Below, one piece after another: positions 1-7,736 of a stretch of 64,000 bases of DNA. The notes below the pieces were generated by a model that did no database searches, was not told the DNA's origin, and worked only from the letters and a program-made list of their open reading frames with translations. The stretch's first letter is position 1, and each line of letters opens with the position of its first letter. Origin of the DNA: HKCCE3408 sp038530555 (GTDB lineage Bacteria; Pseudomonadota; Alphaproteobacteria; Rhodobacterales; Rhodobacteraceae); contig JBCBCN010000001.1 in NCBI GenBank assembly GCA_038530555.1, positions 372,001-436,000 on the forward strand, read 5' to 3'. A program made the translations under genes and the position numbers.

Positions 1-61
1 CGAGCCCCAGGCATGCCAGGACGACGGCGGTCAGAACCCGGCGCCTCAAATCCTCCCACAT
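1..61 (-). CDS. cdsA: phosphatidate cytidylyltransferase, N-terminus only (partial)
   Basis: Only the first 20 codons lie in the window. Reading the minus strand from an ATG at 61 gives MWEDLRRRVLTAVVLACLGL, a basic stretch running into a hydrophobic segment. That fits the start of CdsA, the membrane enzyme making CDP-diacylglycerol from phosphatidate and CTP. The call rests mainly on position: it follows uppS in a pyrH-frr-uppS-cdsA order that is common in alphaproteobacteria. A GGGGGAGAGG stretch lies about 18 bases before this ATG, which is far for a ribosome site, so the true start could be slightly upstream (for example a CTG). The gene continues beyond position 1. Confidence 0.5.
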   Translation of the reverse strand, partial: MWEDLRRRVLTAVVLACLGL

Positions 62-152
62 AGCGGGTTGTGTGTTCAGAGCCTCTCCCCCTGCTCTCTC
101 CGTGACCCTTAGCCTGAGCGACTGCCCCCGCTCTCCTCAGCAGTGGCTTTCT

Positions 153-950
153 TCAGACTGGAGCTGCGCCGAACCTGCGGTCGCGCGTCGCGAAACGGTC
201 CATCACGCGGGTAAATTCCTCTTGCGTGAAGTCCGGCCACAAGGTGTCGATGAACTCGTATTCCGCATAGGCCGATTGCCACAACAAAAAGTTTGAGATG
301 CGCGCCTCGCCCGACGTGCGGATGACCAGGTCCGGATCGGGCAGAAAATGCGTGTCGAGATAGCGCGGCAAGGTCTCGTCATCGATCGTCTTGGGGCATA
401 GCGCGCCCGAGGCGACATCGAGCGCCAGGCGTTTGGTGGCACGCGCCACCTCATCGCGTCCGCCGTAATTGAGCGCGATCGTTAGATCGACGCGCGTATT
501 GTGCGCAGTCATCGCCTCAAGGCTGTCCATCAAATCGATGAGCGACGGCTCAAGTTTGACGCGGTCGCCGATGAAGCGCACCCGCACGCCCTCCTCAAGC
601 AAGGCTTTGGCCTCTCGCTTGATGTAGCGCTTGAACAGCGCCATCAGGCCCGCCACTTCCGCTTGGGTCCGCTTCCAGTTTTCCGTCGAGAAGGCAAAAA
701 TTGTCAGATAGCGCACGCCGAGATCGGGGCAGGCCCGCACGATCTCTTTGACCCGCCGGGCGCCGGCATGGTGACCGACCAGGCGCGGCCGCCCGCGATT
801 GACCGCCCAACGACCATTGCCGTCCATGATGATGGCAACATGGCGCGCGTCGGACCCGCCCGAGCCCCCGCTTTTGCTGTGGGTGGCGGAGTCCACACTT
901 CCGGGAAAAGGCTGCCGCGACTTTGCGGTAAAATTCGCGCTAAAACTCAT
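153..950 (-). CDS. uppS: (di)trans,poly-cis-undecaprenyl-diphosphate synthase
   Basis: Cis-prenyltransferase that elongates farnesyl diphosphate with isopentenyl diphosphate to the C55 carrier lipid for peptidoglycan and other envelope polymers; cytoplasmic, membrane-associated. The family motif HVAIIMDGNGRWA is at residues 37-49 and contains the catalytic Asp. Later conserved motifs RTSGEARISNFLLWQ and LWPDF near the C-terminus are present. With the ATG at 950 the protein has 265 residues, slightly long because of about 35 low-complexity Ser/Gly-rich residues before the core. AGGAG lies 9 bases upstream of this ATG; a GTG at 956 is an alternative but sits only 3 bases from the same site. It lies 67 bases after frr and upstream of cdsA, probably in one transcript. 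Confidence 0.95.
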   Translation of the reverse strand: MSFSANFTAKSRQPFPGSVDSATHSKSGGSGGSDARHVAIIMDGNGRWAVNRGRPRLVGHHAGARRVKEIVRACPDLGVRYLTIFAFSTENWKRTQAEVAGLMALFKRYIKREAKALLEEGVRVRFIGDRVKLEPSLIDLMDSLEAMTAHNTRVDLTIALNYGGRDEVARATKRLALDVASGALCPKTIDDETLPRYLDTHFLPDPDLVIRTSGEARISNFLLWQSAYAEYEFIDTLWPDFTQEEFTRVMDRFATRDRRFGAAPV

Positions 951-1017
951 AGTCACTGTCTCCTGTACGCGCCAAGGCTCGACCGTGACGCGTAAATAAT
1001 CGGCGCGGGCGGCAGGC

Positions 1018-1581
1018 TTACACCTGCATAATCTCGCCCTGCTTTGTCTCCAGCGCGCTGTCGATTTGCGCGATATGGGTGTTCGTCAGGTCTTGGACCT
1101 CGCCCTCCCAGAGCTTTTGGTCATCCTCGCCCATCCCGTCGGCCTTGGCTTTCTTGATCTGATCCATCCCGTCCCGGCGCACATTTCTGACGGCAACGCG
1201 TGCATTTTCTGCGTATTGCGCCGCAACTTTGGTCAATTCTCGGCGGCGCTCTTCGTTCAATTCGGGGATCGGCAGCATGATGATGGTGCCGTTGAGTTGC
1301 GGATTGATGCCCAGACCGCTTTCACGAATCGCCTTTTCGACCGCGCCGACCATGGATTTGTCCCAGACATTGATGGTGACCATCCGCGGCTCAGGCACAT
1401 TGACGGTGCCGACCTGATTGATCGGCGTGGGTTGTCCGTAAGCCTCGACCGTCACCGGCTCGAGCATCGCCGCCGAGGCGCGCCCGGTGCGCAGCGAGGC
1501 AAATTCCGTCCGCAAAGCCGCAAGCGCGCCGTCCATGCGGCGGGAAAGATCGTCGATATCAATGTCGATGTCGTCAGACAT
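1018..1581 (-). CDS. frr: ribosome recycling factor
   Basis: Ribosome recycling factor, which with EF-G splits post-termination ribosomes. The 187-residue length is normal for the family. Family hallmarks are seen: FASLRTGRASAAMLEPV near the N-terminus, then VEAYGQPTPINQVGTVNVPEPRM, and the Arg-rich helix ERRRELTKVAAQYAENARVAVRNVRRD. The ATG at 1581 was chosen because AAGGGG lies just upstream and the family starts close to this point; an upstream in-frame start at 1605 would add eight unlikely residues. It sits between pyrH (gap about 140 bases) and uppS on the same strand, the usual order. Confidence 0.96.
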   Translation of the reverse strand: MSDDIDIDIDDLSRRMDGALAALRTEFASLRTGRASAAMLEPVTVEAYGQPTPINQVGTVNVPEPRMVTINVWDKSMVGAVEKAIRESGLGINPQLNGTIIMLPIPELNEERRRELTKVAAQYAENARVAVRNVRRDGMDQIKKAKADGMGEDDQKLWEGEVQDLTNTHIAQIDSALETKQGEIMQV

Positions 1582-1720
1582 GGTGGCCCCTTCATCCCGT
1601 GTCATCCCGGGATCACGGCCGGGTATTGACTGGTATTTTGTCGCTAATTAGGCGGTTTGCTGGCGATTGTATAGGCGCTGACACCCTTGCGAAGGCGACT
1701 GCGCGCCCATCTGTCGGGGA

Positions 1721-2455
1721 CTAATCGCGCACGATTGTGTAGGTCCCGCGACCGGCCAGGATCCCACCGAAACCGCCCGGCTCATCCAGCGAAAAGACCA
1801 CAATCGGTTTCTTGTTTTCGCGTGCAAGCGCGATCGCCGAGGCGTCCATAACACCCAGATGCTGCGCCAAGACCTCATCGTAAGTGATTGTTTCAAAACG
1901 CTTGGCATCGGAATGTTTGGCCGGGTCCTTGTCATAGACACCGTCGACCTTGGTGCCCTTGAAAATCGCCTCGCAATCCATCTCATTGGCGCGCAGTGTC
2001 GCCGCGGTATCGGTCGTGAAATAGGGATTGCCCGTGCCGGCCGCGAAAATGCATACGCGGTTTTTCTCCAGATGTCGGATTGCCCGGCGACGGATATAGG
2101 GCTCGGCCACTTCATTCATCGTGATGGCCGAAATGACGCGGGTATAAATGCCCAAGCCCTCAAGCGCCGACTGCATCGCCAGGGCATTCATCACCGTGGC
2201 CAACATTCCCATATAGTCGGCCGTTGTCCGCTCCATGCCCTGGGCCGAACCTTGCAGGCCGCGAAAGATATTGCCCCCGCCGATGACCATGCAGATCTGC
2301 ACCCCCATCGCGTGAACCGACTTCACTTCGGCGGCGATGCGTTGCACGGTGGGTGGATGCAAGCCAAAGCCCTGCGTCCCCATCAGCGCCTCCCCCGAAA
2401 TCTTCAACAAAACACGGTTGTAGAGGGGCTTTTCGGCAGCGCTGGAGGCAGTCAT
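1721..2455 (-). CDS. pyrH: UMP kinase
   Basis: UMP kinase of the amino-acid kinase fold, phosphorylating UMP to UDP in pyrimidine nucleotide synthesis; usually hexameric and regulated by GTP and UTP. Visible motifs are RVLLKISGEALMG at the N-terminus, CMVIGGGNIFRG in the nucleotide region, FAAGTGNPYFTTDTAA, and KGTKVDGVYDKDP. Length of 244 residues is typical. The ATG at 2455 is preceded by an in-frame TTG at 2458. It is the first gene of the minus-strand pyrH-frr-uppS-cdsA group and diverges from miaA, so the 130-base gap to 2587 should hold both promoters. Confidence 0.96.
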   Translation of the reverse strand: MTASSAAEKPLYNRVLLKISGEALMGTQGFGLHPPTVQRIAAEVKSVHAMGVQICMVIGGGNIFRGLQGSAQGMERTTADYMGMLATVMNALAMQSALEGLGIYTRVISAITMNEVAEPYIRRRAIRHLEKNRVCIFAAGTGNPYFTTDTAATLRANEMDCEAIFKGTKVDGVYDKDPAKHSDAKRFETITYDEVLAQHLGVMDASAIALARENKKPIVVFSLDEPGGFGGILAGRGTYTIVRD

Positions 2456-2586
2456 CAAGGGGCTTTCGGCAAAGGGGGCGGCAGGATGCGGTTACGCGGA
2501 CCATGGCGCAAAACGGCGTCGGCTTCAACCAGACTGGCACCGCGGCGGCGCATCCGATATTCACGTGAAGATCACTGCGCTTCCAT

Positions 2587-3465
2587 TTGATAGATATCAA
2601 GAAAATACCAACTGACCGGCCAGTTTTGATCGCCGGTCCGACCGCGTCGGGCAAATCGGCCTTGGCCTTGGCTATCGCGGAGCACGGGGGCGGACGCATC
2701 CTGAATGCCGACGCGCTGCAAGTCTATGAGTGCTTTCGCGTGCTGACCGCGCGCCCCGACGCGGACGAATTGGCCCGGGCGCCGCACGCGCTTTACGGCC
2801 ATGTCAGTGCGGGCACGGACTATTCCGTCGGCGCTTGGCTACGCGACGTCGCGCCCCTGCTTGATGACCTGCGCCCGATCATCGTCGGTGGCACGGGTCT
2901 CTATTTCCGCGCGCTGACCGAGGGGCTTGCGGAGATCCCAGAGGTCCCCGCGGAGGTCCGGCAGGAGGCAGATGGCATGACCCACGCCGCCCTACTGGCC
3001 GAGCTTGACCGTCACGACCCCGAGCTCAGCGCCCGGATCGACCGCGTTAATCGCGCCCGCGTCCAACGCGGATGGGAGGTTTGGCGGGCCACGGGTCGCG
3101 CCCTTTCGTTATGGCAGGCTGAGACCGCGCCCCCGCTCCTACCGGTCGACCGCGCGACGCCCATTCTGCTGGAGGCTGAGCCTGATTGGCTGACCGCGCG
3201 CATTGCGACCCGGTTCGAGGCTATGCTCAAGGAGGGCGCGCTGGAGGAGGTGCGTAGCGTTCTGCCCGATTGGGAACGGCTCGGCGGCGCGCGCAAGGCG
3301 ATCGGCGCGCCAGAGCTTGCAGCCCATCTGCGCGGCGATATCGATCTGGCCACAGCGACTGAGCGTGCCATCATAGCGAGCCGCCAATACGCCAAACGCC
3401 AGCGGACCTGGTTCCGCGCCCGTATGGGGGGATGGCAATCCATTCTCGTGCCCGCGACGGGCTGA
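2587..3465 (+). CDS. miaA: tRNA dimethylallyltransferase
   Basis: Transfers a dimethylallyl group to A37 of tRNAs that read UNN codons. The P-loop GPTASGKS is at residues 17-24, followed by the DALQVYECF substrate motif and the conserved GGTGLYFRAL. Length is 292 residues, normal. No in-frame ATG exists before the P-loop: the reading frame opens with TTG at 2587 (then ATA GAT ATC), so TTG is the probable start, with only a weak upstream GAAG. The C-terminal QYAKRQRTWFRARMGGW segment is a family hallmark. It diverges from pyrH and is followed by a 332-base structured non-coding region. Confidence 0.93.
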   Translation: MIDIKKIPTDRPVLIAGPTASGKSALALAIAEHGGGRILNADALQVYECFRVLTARPDADELARAPHALYGHVSAGTDYSVGAWLRDVAPLLDDLRPIIVGGTGLYFRALTEGLAEIPEVPAEVRQEADGMTHAALLAELDRHDPELSARIDRVNRARVQRGWEVWRATGRALSLWQAETAPPLLPVDRATPILLEAEPDWLTARIATRFEAMLKEGALEEVRSVLPDWERLGGARKAIGAPELAAHLRGDIDLATATERAIIASRQYAKRQRTWFRARMGGWQSILVPATG

Positions 3466-3521
3466 AGACGACGCGTTTTGTAAAGACCGACGGCTCCCGA
3501 GCTGCGCCCGTTTTCCCGCGG

Positions 3522-3641
3522 CTCCGCCTGTCGTGGCTTCAAATGCGGTGCATTTGTCAGCTAAAGCTGAACCGGCTTTGGGCTCCGCCCGTTCTCGCCT
3601 TGAAAGCAGTGCTTTCACCAGCAAGCTGGACCGGCTCGAAC
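3522..3641. repeat. tandem 61-bp repeat with two covarying hairpins per unit
   Basis: Two imperfect copies with a 61-bp period, each starting CTCCGCC (3522 and 3583). Each copy has a 7-bp hairpin with a 3-base loop (3540-3556, arms CAAATGC/GCATTTG; 3601-3617, arms TGAAAGC/GCTTTCA). A second hairpin follows (3557-3570, arms TCAGC/GCTGA; 3618-3629, arms CCAGC/GCTGG), then ACCGGCT. Arm bases differ between copies but pairing is kept. Its role is unknown. This fills most of the miaA-AraC gap. Confidence 0.75.
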
Positions 3642-3642
3642 T

Positions 3643-3728
3643 GTCTTTATCGCGAAAATATCCCGGGGAGCGTGAGGGGAGTACCCCTCGCCGGTGCTGC
3701 GGGGGCTCGATGCCCCTGCAGCGCCGCC
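3643..3728 (-). repeat. dispersed element type A (AT core plus GC hairpin), copy 1
   Basis: An AT core (GTCTTTATCGC followed by AAAATATCCC, 3643-3664) is joined to a GC-rich part whose hairpin contains GGGGGCTCGATGCCCC (about 3702-3717, loop TCGAT) flanked by GCTGC/GCAGC. Similar cores occur at 50557, 63401-63430 (inverted) and 63552; the copy at 50557 also has the same TCGAT-loop hairpin. Strand is given so that the GC hairpin precedes the AT core in the 5'-3' direction. Confidence 0.7.
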
Positions 3729-3797
3729 TCGCTTCCCCGAGATGCATCAGATGCTTAGCCACTTTCCTTACACAATTCGAACCTGTATAAACGTGGC

Positions 3798-4598
3798 ATG
3801 ACCACCGGCTTCGAAGTGACTTCTCTCACGAAAATGCGGATGCTGGCGCCCTGGCGGACGCAAGAGCTGCACGGCCACGACCGGCACCACTTCTATTGGA
3901 TCACCCGCGGTCAGGGGCGCGTCATCGTCGGCTGCATAAATCGCGGCTACGGGCCCAACACGGCCATTTTCGTCCCCGCCCGTACCGTCATGGCGCTGGA
4001 ACTACCGGCGCAAATCCAAGGCCTGGTGTTACAGATGCCGACCCAAGCGCCGCTCGATTTACCAACGCAATCGCTGCACCTTCGCATCTCCAATATCGAG
4101 GCGCAGGGAAACATCACCTCTTACATCGAGCGTATCGAGCGGGAGCTTGTCGGCCAAGCCACCGCGATGGACCGCGCGTTGACCGCCTATGCCCTGCTCG
4201 TGTCCACCTGGATCTCCCGCGAAGAACAGCGCCAAGACGGCACGGTCAGGCGGCTCAAAAGCCACATTCTGGTCGAGCGTTTCGCGGCGCTCCTGGAAGG
4301 GTCGTTTCACCAGGGCTTTGGCGTGGCGGATTATGCCGAAAGCCTCGGCGTCACCCCGACCCATCTTAGCCGTATCTGCCGGGAGGCTGCCGGGCGCCCG
4401 GCCCATGCCCTGATCCATGAACGCGTGATGCATGAGGCGCGGGTGCTCCTTTCGGACACCACGCTGAGCGCTAAGGCGATCTCGGAACGGCTGGGCTTTT
4501 CCTCGCCCGCCTATTTCACACGCGCCTTTGCGCAATATACTGGCGCTACGCCCGGTGAGTTCCGGCGCCCGGGCGTGCGGCGTGTGGCCAGCGCTTAA
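3798..4598 (+). CDS. AraC-family transcriptional regulator
   Basis: A 266-residue one-component regulator. The N-terminal half looks like a cupin-type sensor (LHGHDRHHFYWITRGQGRVIV, residues about 20-40). The C-terminal 100 residues form the double helix-turn-helix of AraC proteins: FGVADYAESLGVTPTHLSRICREAAG, then LSAKAISERLGFSSPAYFTRAFAQYTGATP. The ATG at 3798 is the first start in the frame. The effector is unknown. It is codirectional with the peptide-type ABC transporter 253 bases downstream and may regulate it, but this is only inferred from position. The 253-base gap contains no other gene that I can recognise. Confidence 0.9.
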   Translation: MTTGFEVTSLTKMRMLAPWRTQELHGHDRHHFYWITRGQGRVIVGCINRGYGPNTAIFVPARTVMALELPAQIQGLVLQMPTQAPLDLPTQSLHLRISNIEAQGNITSYIERIERELVGQATAMDRALTAYALLVSTWISREEQRQDGTVRRLKSHILVERFAALLEGSFHQGFGVADYAESLGVTPTHLSRICREAAGRPAHALIHERVMHEARVLLSDTTLSAKAISERLGFSSPAYFTRAFAQYTGATPGEFRRPGVRRVASA

Positions 4599-4851
4599 AA
4601 GTTAGGGCGTTTCCGTTTGCGATTTCCCCCAGGGAAGGTCCGAAAGCGTCACGCCGATGTCGCAAATATTATCTCAAATGACGGATCGAACCGTTGACCT
4701 TTCTCAAAAAGCTGTGCGGAATACCCTATGAGCGCCAGGACAAAGTGCGAGGGGACTTCGCAAAAACGATCCATCACGGCAGCGGGCCAGTCGTAATACC
4801 GGCCCGAACGACCGCCTCAGGCGCAAAATCAGGCATAACAGGGAGAGTTTT

Positions 4852-6492
4852 ATGTCGAAACTGACACGCAACGGAACGACCCATCCGGTCGCTGAAATGT
4901 ATGCGCGCGAACACCTCGCCGGCGAGATGAGCCGTCGGGAGTTTATGGTGCGCGCCACCGCGCTCGGGGTCACCGCAGCTGGTGCCTATTCGATGATCGG
5001 CGCCAGCCCCGCTCGGGCCGGTGGCCACCGCGTCGTGCCCGCCATGGGCGGCACCCTGCGCATTCAGCAAGAGGTCCGCGCCCTCAAGGATCCGCGCACC
5101 TACGACTGGAGCCAGATGGCCAACGTTACCCGCGGCTTCCTCGAGTACCTCGTGGAATATAACGCCGACGGCTCGTTCTCCGGCATCCTTCTGGAAAGCT
5201 GGGAAGCCAACGAAGACGCCACACAATACACGCTGCGCACCCGCCAGGGCGTGAAGTGGAATAACGGCGACGATTTCGGCGCCGAGGATGTGGCCGCCAA
5301 TATCGCAGGCTGGTGTGACGCCGATGTCGAGGGCAATTCGATGGCGAGCCGGATGGGCGCGCTTGTGGATCCCGACACCAATCAGCTGCGCGAAGGCGGG
5401 GTCGAAGTGATCGACGCCAACACGCTGACCGTCAACTTCCCGTCGCCCGACATCACCTTTGTCCCGGGCATCGCGGATTACCCCTCGGCGATCCAGCACC
5501 GCGACCTGATCGGCACCAACCCCGCCGATCACGGCGTGGGCACGGGCGCTTATGAGATCACCGCCTACGAAGTGGGTGTCTCGGCCACCCTGAGCCGCAA
5601 GGCCGATCACGAATATTGGGGCGAGACCTATCTCGATCAGATCGATTTCGTCGATTTGGGCCAAGACCCGGCTGCCTGGCTAGCCGGTGCTGAGGCCGAC
5701 GAGTTTGACATGACCTACGAAACCGTGGGCCAATTCGTCGACCTCTTCGCCGCCATCGGCTGGACCCAGTCCGAAGTGACAACAGCTGCCACCGTGGTGG
5801 TTCGCCCGAACCAGACCAACGCGCCCTATGACGATGTGCGCGTGCGCCGGGCCATTGGCATGGCGATCGACAACCAGGTGCTGCTTGATCTGGGCATCAA
5901 CGGCCAAGGCACGATGGCGGAAAACCACCATGTCTGCCCGATCCACCCGGAATACGCCGAGCTGCCCGAGCGGATGGTCGACAAGGAAGCCGCGGCCGCG
6001 CTTCTGGCCGAGGCCGGTCAGTCCGATTTCGAGTTCGAGCTGATCTCGATCGACGACGATTATCGCCGCAACACCACCGATGCCGCCGCAGCCCAGCTGC
6101 GCGAAGCGGGCTTTAACGTGACGCGGACGGTGATCCCGGGCTCGACCTTTTGGAACGACTGGGCGGTCTATCCGTTCTCGTCGACCAACTGGAACCACCG
6201 AGAGCTCGGCGTTCAGGTCCTCAACCTGGCCTACCGCTCGGGCGTGCCGTGGAACGAGGCGGGCTATGCGAACCCCGAGTTCGACGCGCTCCTCGATCAG
6301 GCCAACGGTATCCAGGACGCCGATGCGCGGCGTGAGGTCATGGCGCAGATCCAGCAGACCATGCAGGATGACGGCGTCATCGTGCAGCCCTATTGGCGCT
6401 CGCTTTACCGTCACTATAAGTCGAACATCGCCAATGCGGATATGCACCCGAAGTTCGAGATCAACGTCCATTACCTGGGCATGATGGCCTAG
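4852..6492 (+). CDS. ABC transporter substrate-binding protein, peptide/nickel (SBP_bac_5) type, Tat-exported
   Basis: A 546-residue periplasmic binding protein of the oligopeptide family. The N-terminus has a twin-arginine signal (SRREFM at residues 27-32, hydrophobic stretch, ASPARA cleavage site about residue 56), so it is probably exported folded. The core shows family features such as LESWEANEDATQYTLRTRQGVKWNNGDDFGAEDV and PYDDVRVRRAIGMAID. AGGGAGAG lies 5 bases before the ATG. The ligand cannot be predicted; the family carries peptides, opines, nickel chelates and sugars. A stem-loop directly follows the stop, then two permease genes. No ATPase gene accompanies them. Confidence 0.9.
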   Translation: MSKLTRNGTTHPVAEMYAREHLAGEMSRREFMVRATALGVTAAGAYSMIGASPARAGGHRVVPAMGGTLRIQQEVRALKDPRTYDWSQMANVTRGFLEYLVEYNADGSFSGILLESWEANEDATQYTLRTRQGVKWNNGDDFGAEDVAANIAGWCDADVEGNSMASRMGALVDPDTNQLREGGVEVIDANTLTVNFPSPDITFVPGIADYPSAIQHRDLIGTNPADHGVGTGAYEITAYEVGVSATLSRKADHEYWGETYLDQIDFVDLGQDPAAWLAGAEADEFDMTYETVGQFVDLFAAIGWTQSEVTTAATVVVRPNQTNAPYDDVRVRRAIGMAIDNQVLLDLGINGQGTMAENHHVCPIHPEYAELPERMVDKEAAAALLAEAGQSDFEFELISIDDDYRRNTTDAAAAQLREAGFNVTRTVIPGSTFWNDWAVYPFSSTNWNHRELGVQVLNLAYRSGVPWNEAGYANPEFDALLDQANGIQDADARREVMAQIQQTMQDDGVIVQPYWRSLYRHYKSNIANADMHPKFEINVHYLGMMA

Positions 6493-6501
6493 GGACAAGC
6501 G

Positions 6502-6540
6502 ACGAGGGCGGGGCGGCCAAGGTGCCGCCCCGCTCGTTTT
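6502..6540 (+). terminator. stem-loop after the binding-protein gene
   Basis: Ten bases after the stop, ACGAG-GG-CGGGGCGGC pairs with GCCGCCCCG-CTCGT (outer 5 bp, bulge GG at 6507-6508, inner 9 bp, 6-base loop), followed by TTTT. It could be a leaky terminator or an mRNA 3'-end protector that lifts expression of the binding protein over the permeases. Confidence 0.7.
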
Positions 6541-6635
6541 GGGGCGCCTATTGACCGCCACGCCCGCGTCCTGGGCGAAACGGCGGCAACAGCACGCGGC
6601 GCAGACGGGACAACTCGGGGGATCACGGGACACGC

Positions 6636-7724
6636 ATGGGACTTTTCATCCTAAGACGCATCGGCGTGATGGCACTGACGGCACTTTGCCTGACATTCAT
6701 CGTTTTCTATCTCACCAACCTTTACCCGAACCTGGAAAAGCTCGCGAAAACGCTGGGCAATAACCGGATGACGGATGAACAGGTGGCCTCCTGGCTAGAT
6801 CGCAACGGCTATGGGGAGCCGCTTTTGGTGCGATATGGCGAATGGCTGGGCGTGGTGCCGGGCTGGACGCTAGAGGATGCGGAGACCGGCGAGATCACCG
6901 GGCGCTGCATCGATTTCGAGACCCCCGCCGAGGAAGCCCCGCGCTTTTGCGGCGTGTTGCAAGGCGATCTGGGCTACTCGACTGTCTCCGATGACGAGGT
7001 CGCCAGCATCGTCGGTGGGCGGCTGCTGCTGACCGGAAAGCTCATGTTCTGGGCCTTTGCGATCATGGTGCCCGCCGCGCTTCTGGTGGGCGTGCTGGCG
7101 GGCATGCGAGAGGGCTCCCGCACGGACAGAAGTCTTTCGACCTTCGCCATCGCGACCACGGCGACACCGGAATACGTGTCGGGCGTGATCTTCATCGTGC
7201 TGCTCGCCTCGTCCCAGGCGGGACTGTCGCCGCTCCTGAATTCCTGGGGCTGGATCGACAGCCCGACGCTTTTTCTTGGCTCCTCGCGGTCCGCCATGAC
7301 CGATGCCACCTTCTGGAACTTCACCCTGCCGGTGATGACCATCGCGCTCTACGGCATGGGCTATATCGCGCGCATGACCCGCGCTTCGATGGCCGAGGTG
7401 ATGACGGCGCAATATATCCGCACCGCGCGGCTCAAGGGCGTGAGCTTTCGCAACATCGTTGTCAAACATGCGCTCAGGAACGCGCTGATCGCACCTTTCA
7501 CGGTGATCATGCTGCAATTCCCCTGGCTGCTGACCGGTGTGGTGATCGTCGAGACGCTCTTCAATTATAACGGCTTCGGCTGGACGCTTGTGCAGGCGGC
7601 CTCCAACAACGACATCGAGCTGCTTTTGACCTGCTCAATCGTCGCCGTTCTGGTGGTTCTGGTGACACAGCTGATCTCGGATATCGGCTATGTGTTCCTC
7701 AACCCGCGCATCCGAATTTCATAA
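6636..7724 (+). CDS. ABC transporter permease, DppB/OppB type
   Basis: Inner-membrane permease of 362 residues. A first membrane segment (about residues 8-28) is followed by a periplasmic part of about 100 residues that has two cysteines (GRCIDFE and RFCGVLQGDLGYS), then the five-helix core. The ATPase-contact (EAA-like) loop reads RTARLKGVSFRNIVVKHALRN. Partner of the next gene, 12 bases downstream. The two permeases and the preceding binding protein make an import system that must borrow ATPases from elsewhere. Confidence 0.9.
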   Translation: MGLFILRRIGVMALTALCLTFIVFYLTNLYPNLEKLAKTLGNNRMTDEQVASWLDRNGYGEPLLVRYGEWLGVVPGWTLEDAETGEITGRCIDFETPAEEAPRFCGVLQGDLGYSTVSDDEVASIVGGRLLLTGKLMFWAFAIMVPAALLVGVLAGMREGSRTDRSLSTFAIATTATPEYVSGVIFIVLLASSQAGLSPLLNSWGWIDSPTLFLGSSRSAMTDATFWNFTLPVMTIALYGMGYIARMTRASMAEVMTAQYIRTARLKGVSFRNIVVKHALRNALIAPFTVIMLQFPWLLTGVVIVETLFNYNGFGWTLVQAASNNDIELLLTCSIVAVLVVLVTQLISDIGYVFLNPRIRIS

Positions 7725-7736
7725 GAGAGGCCCTCC

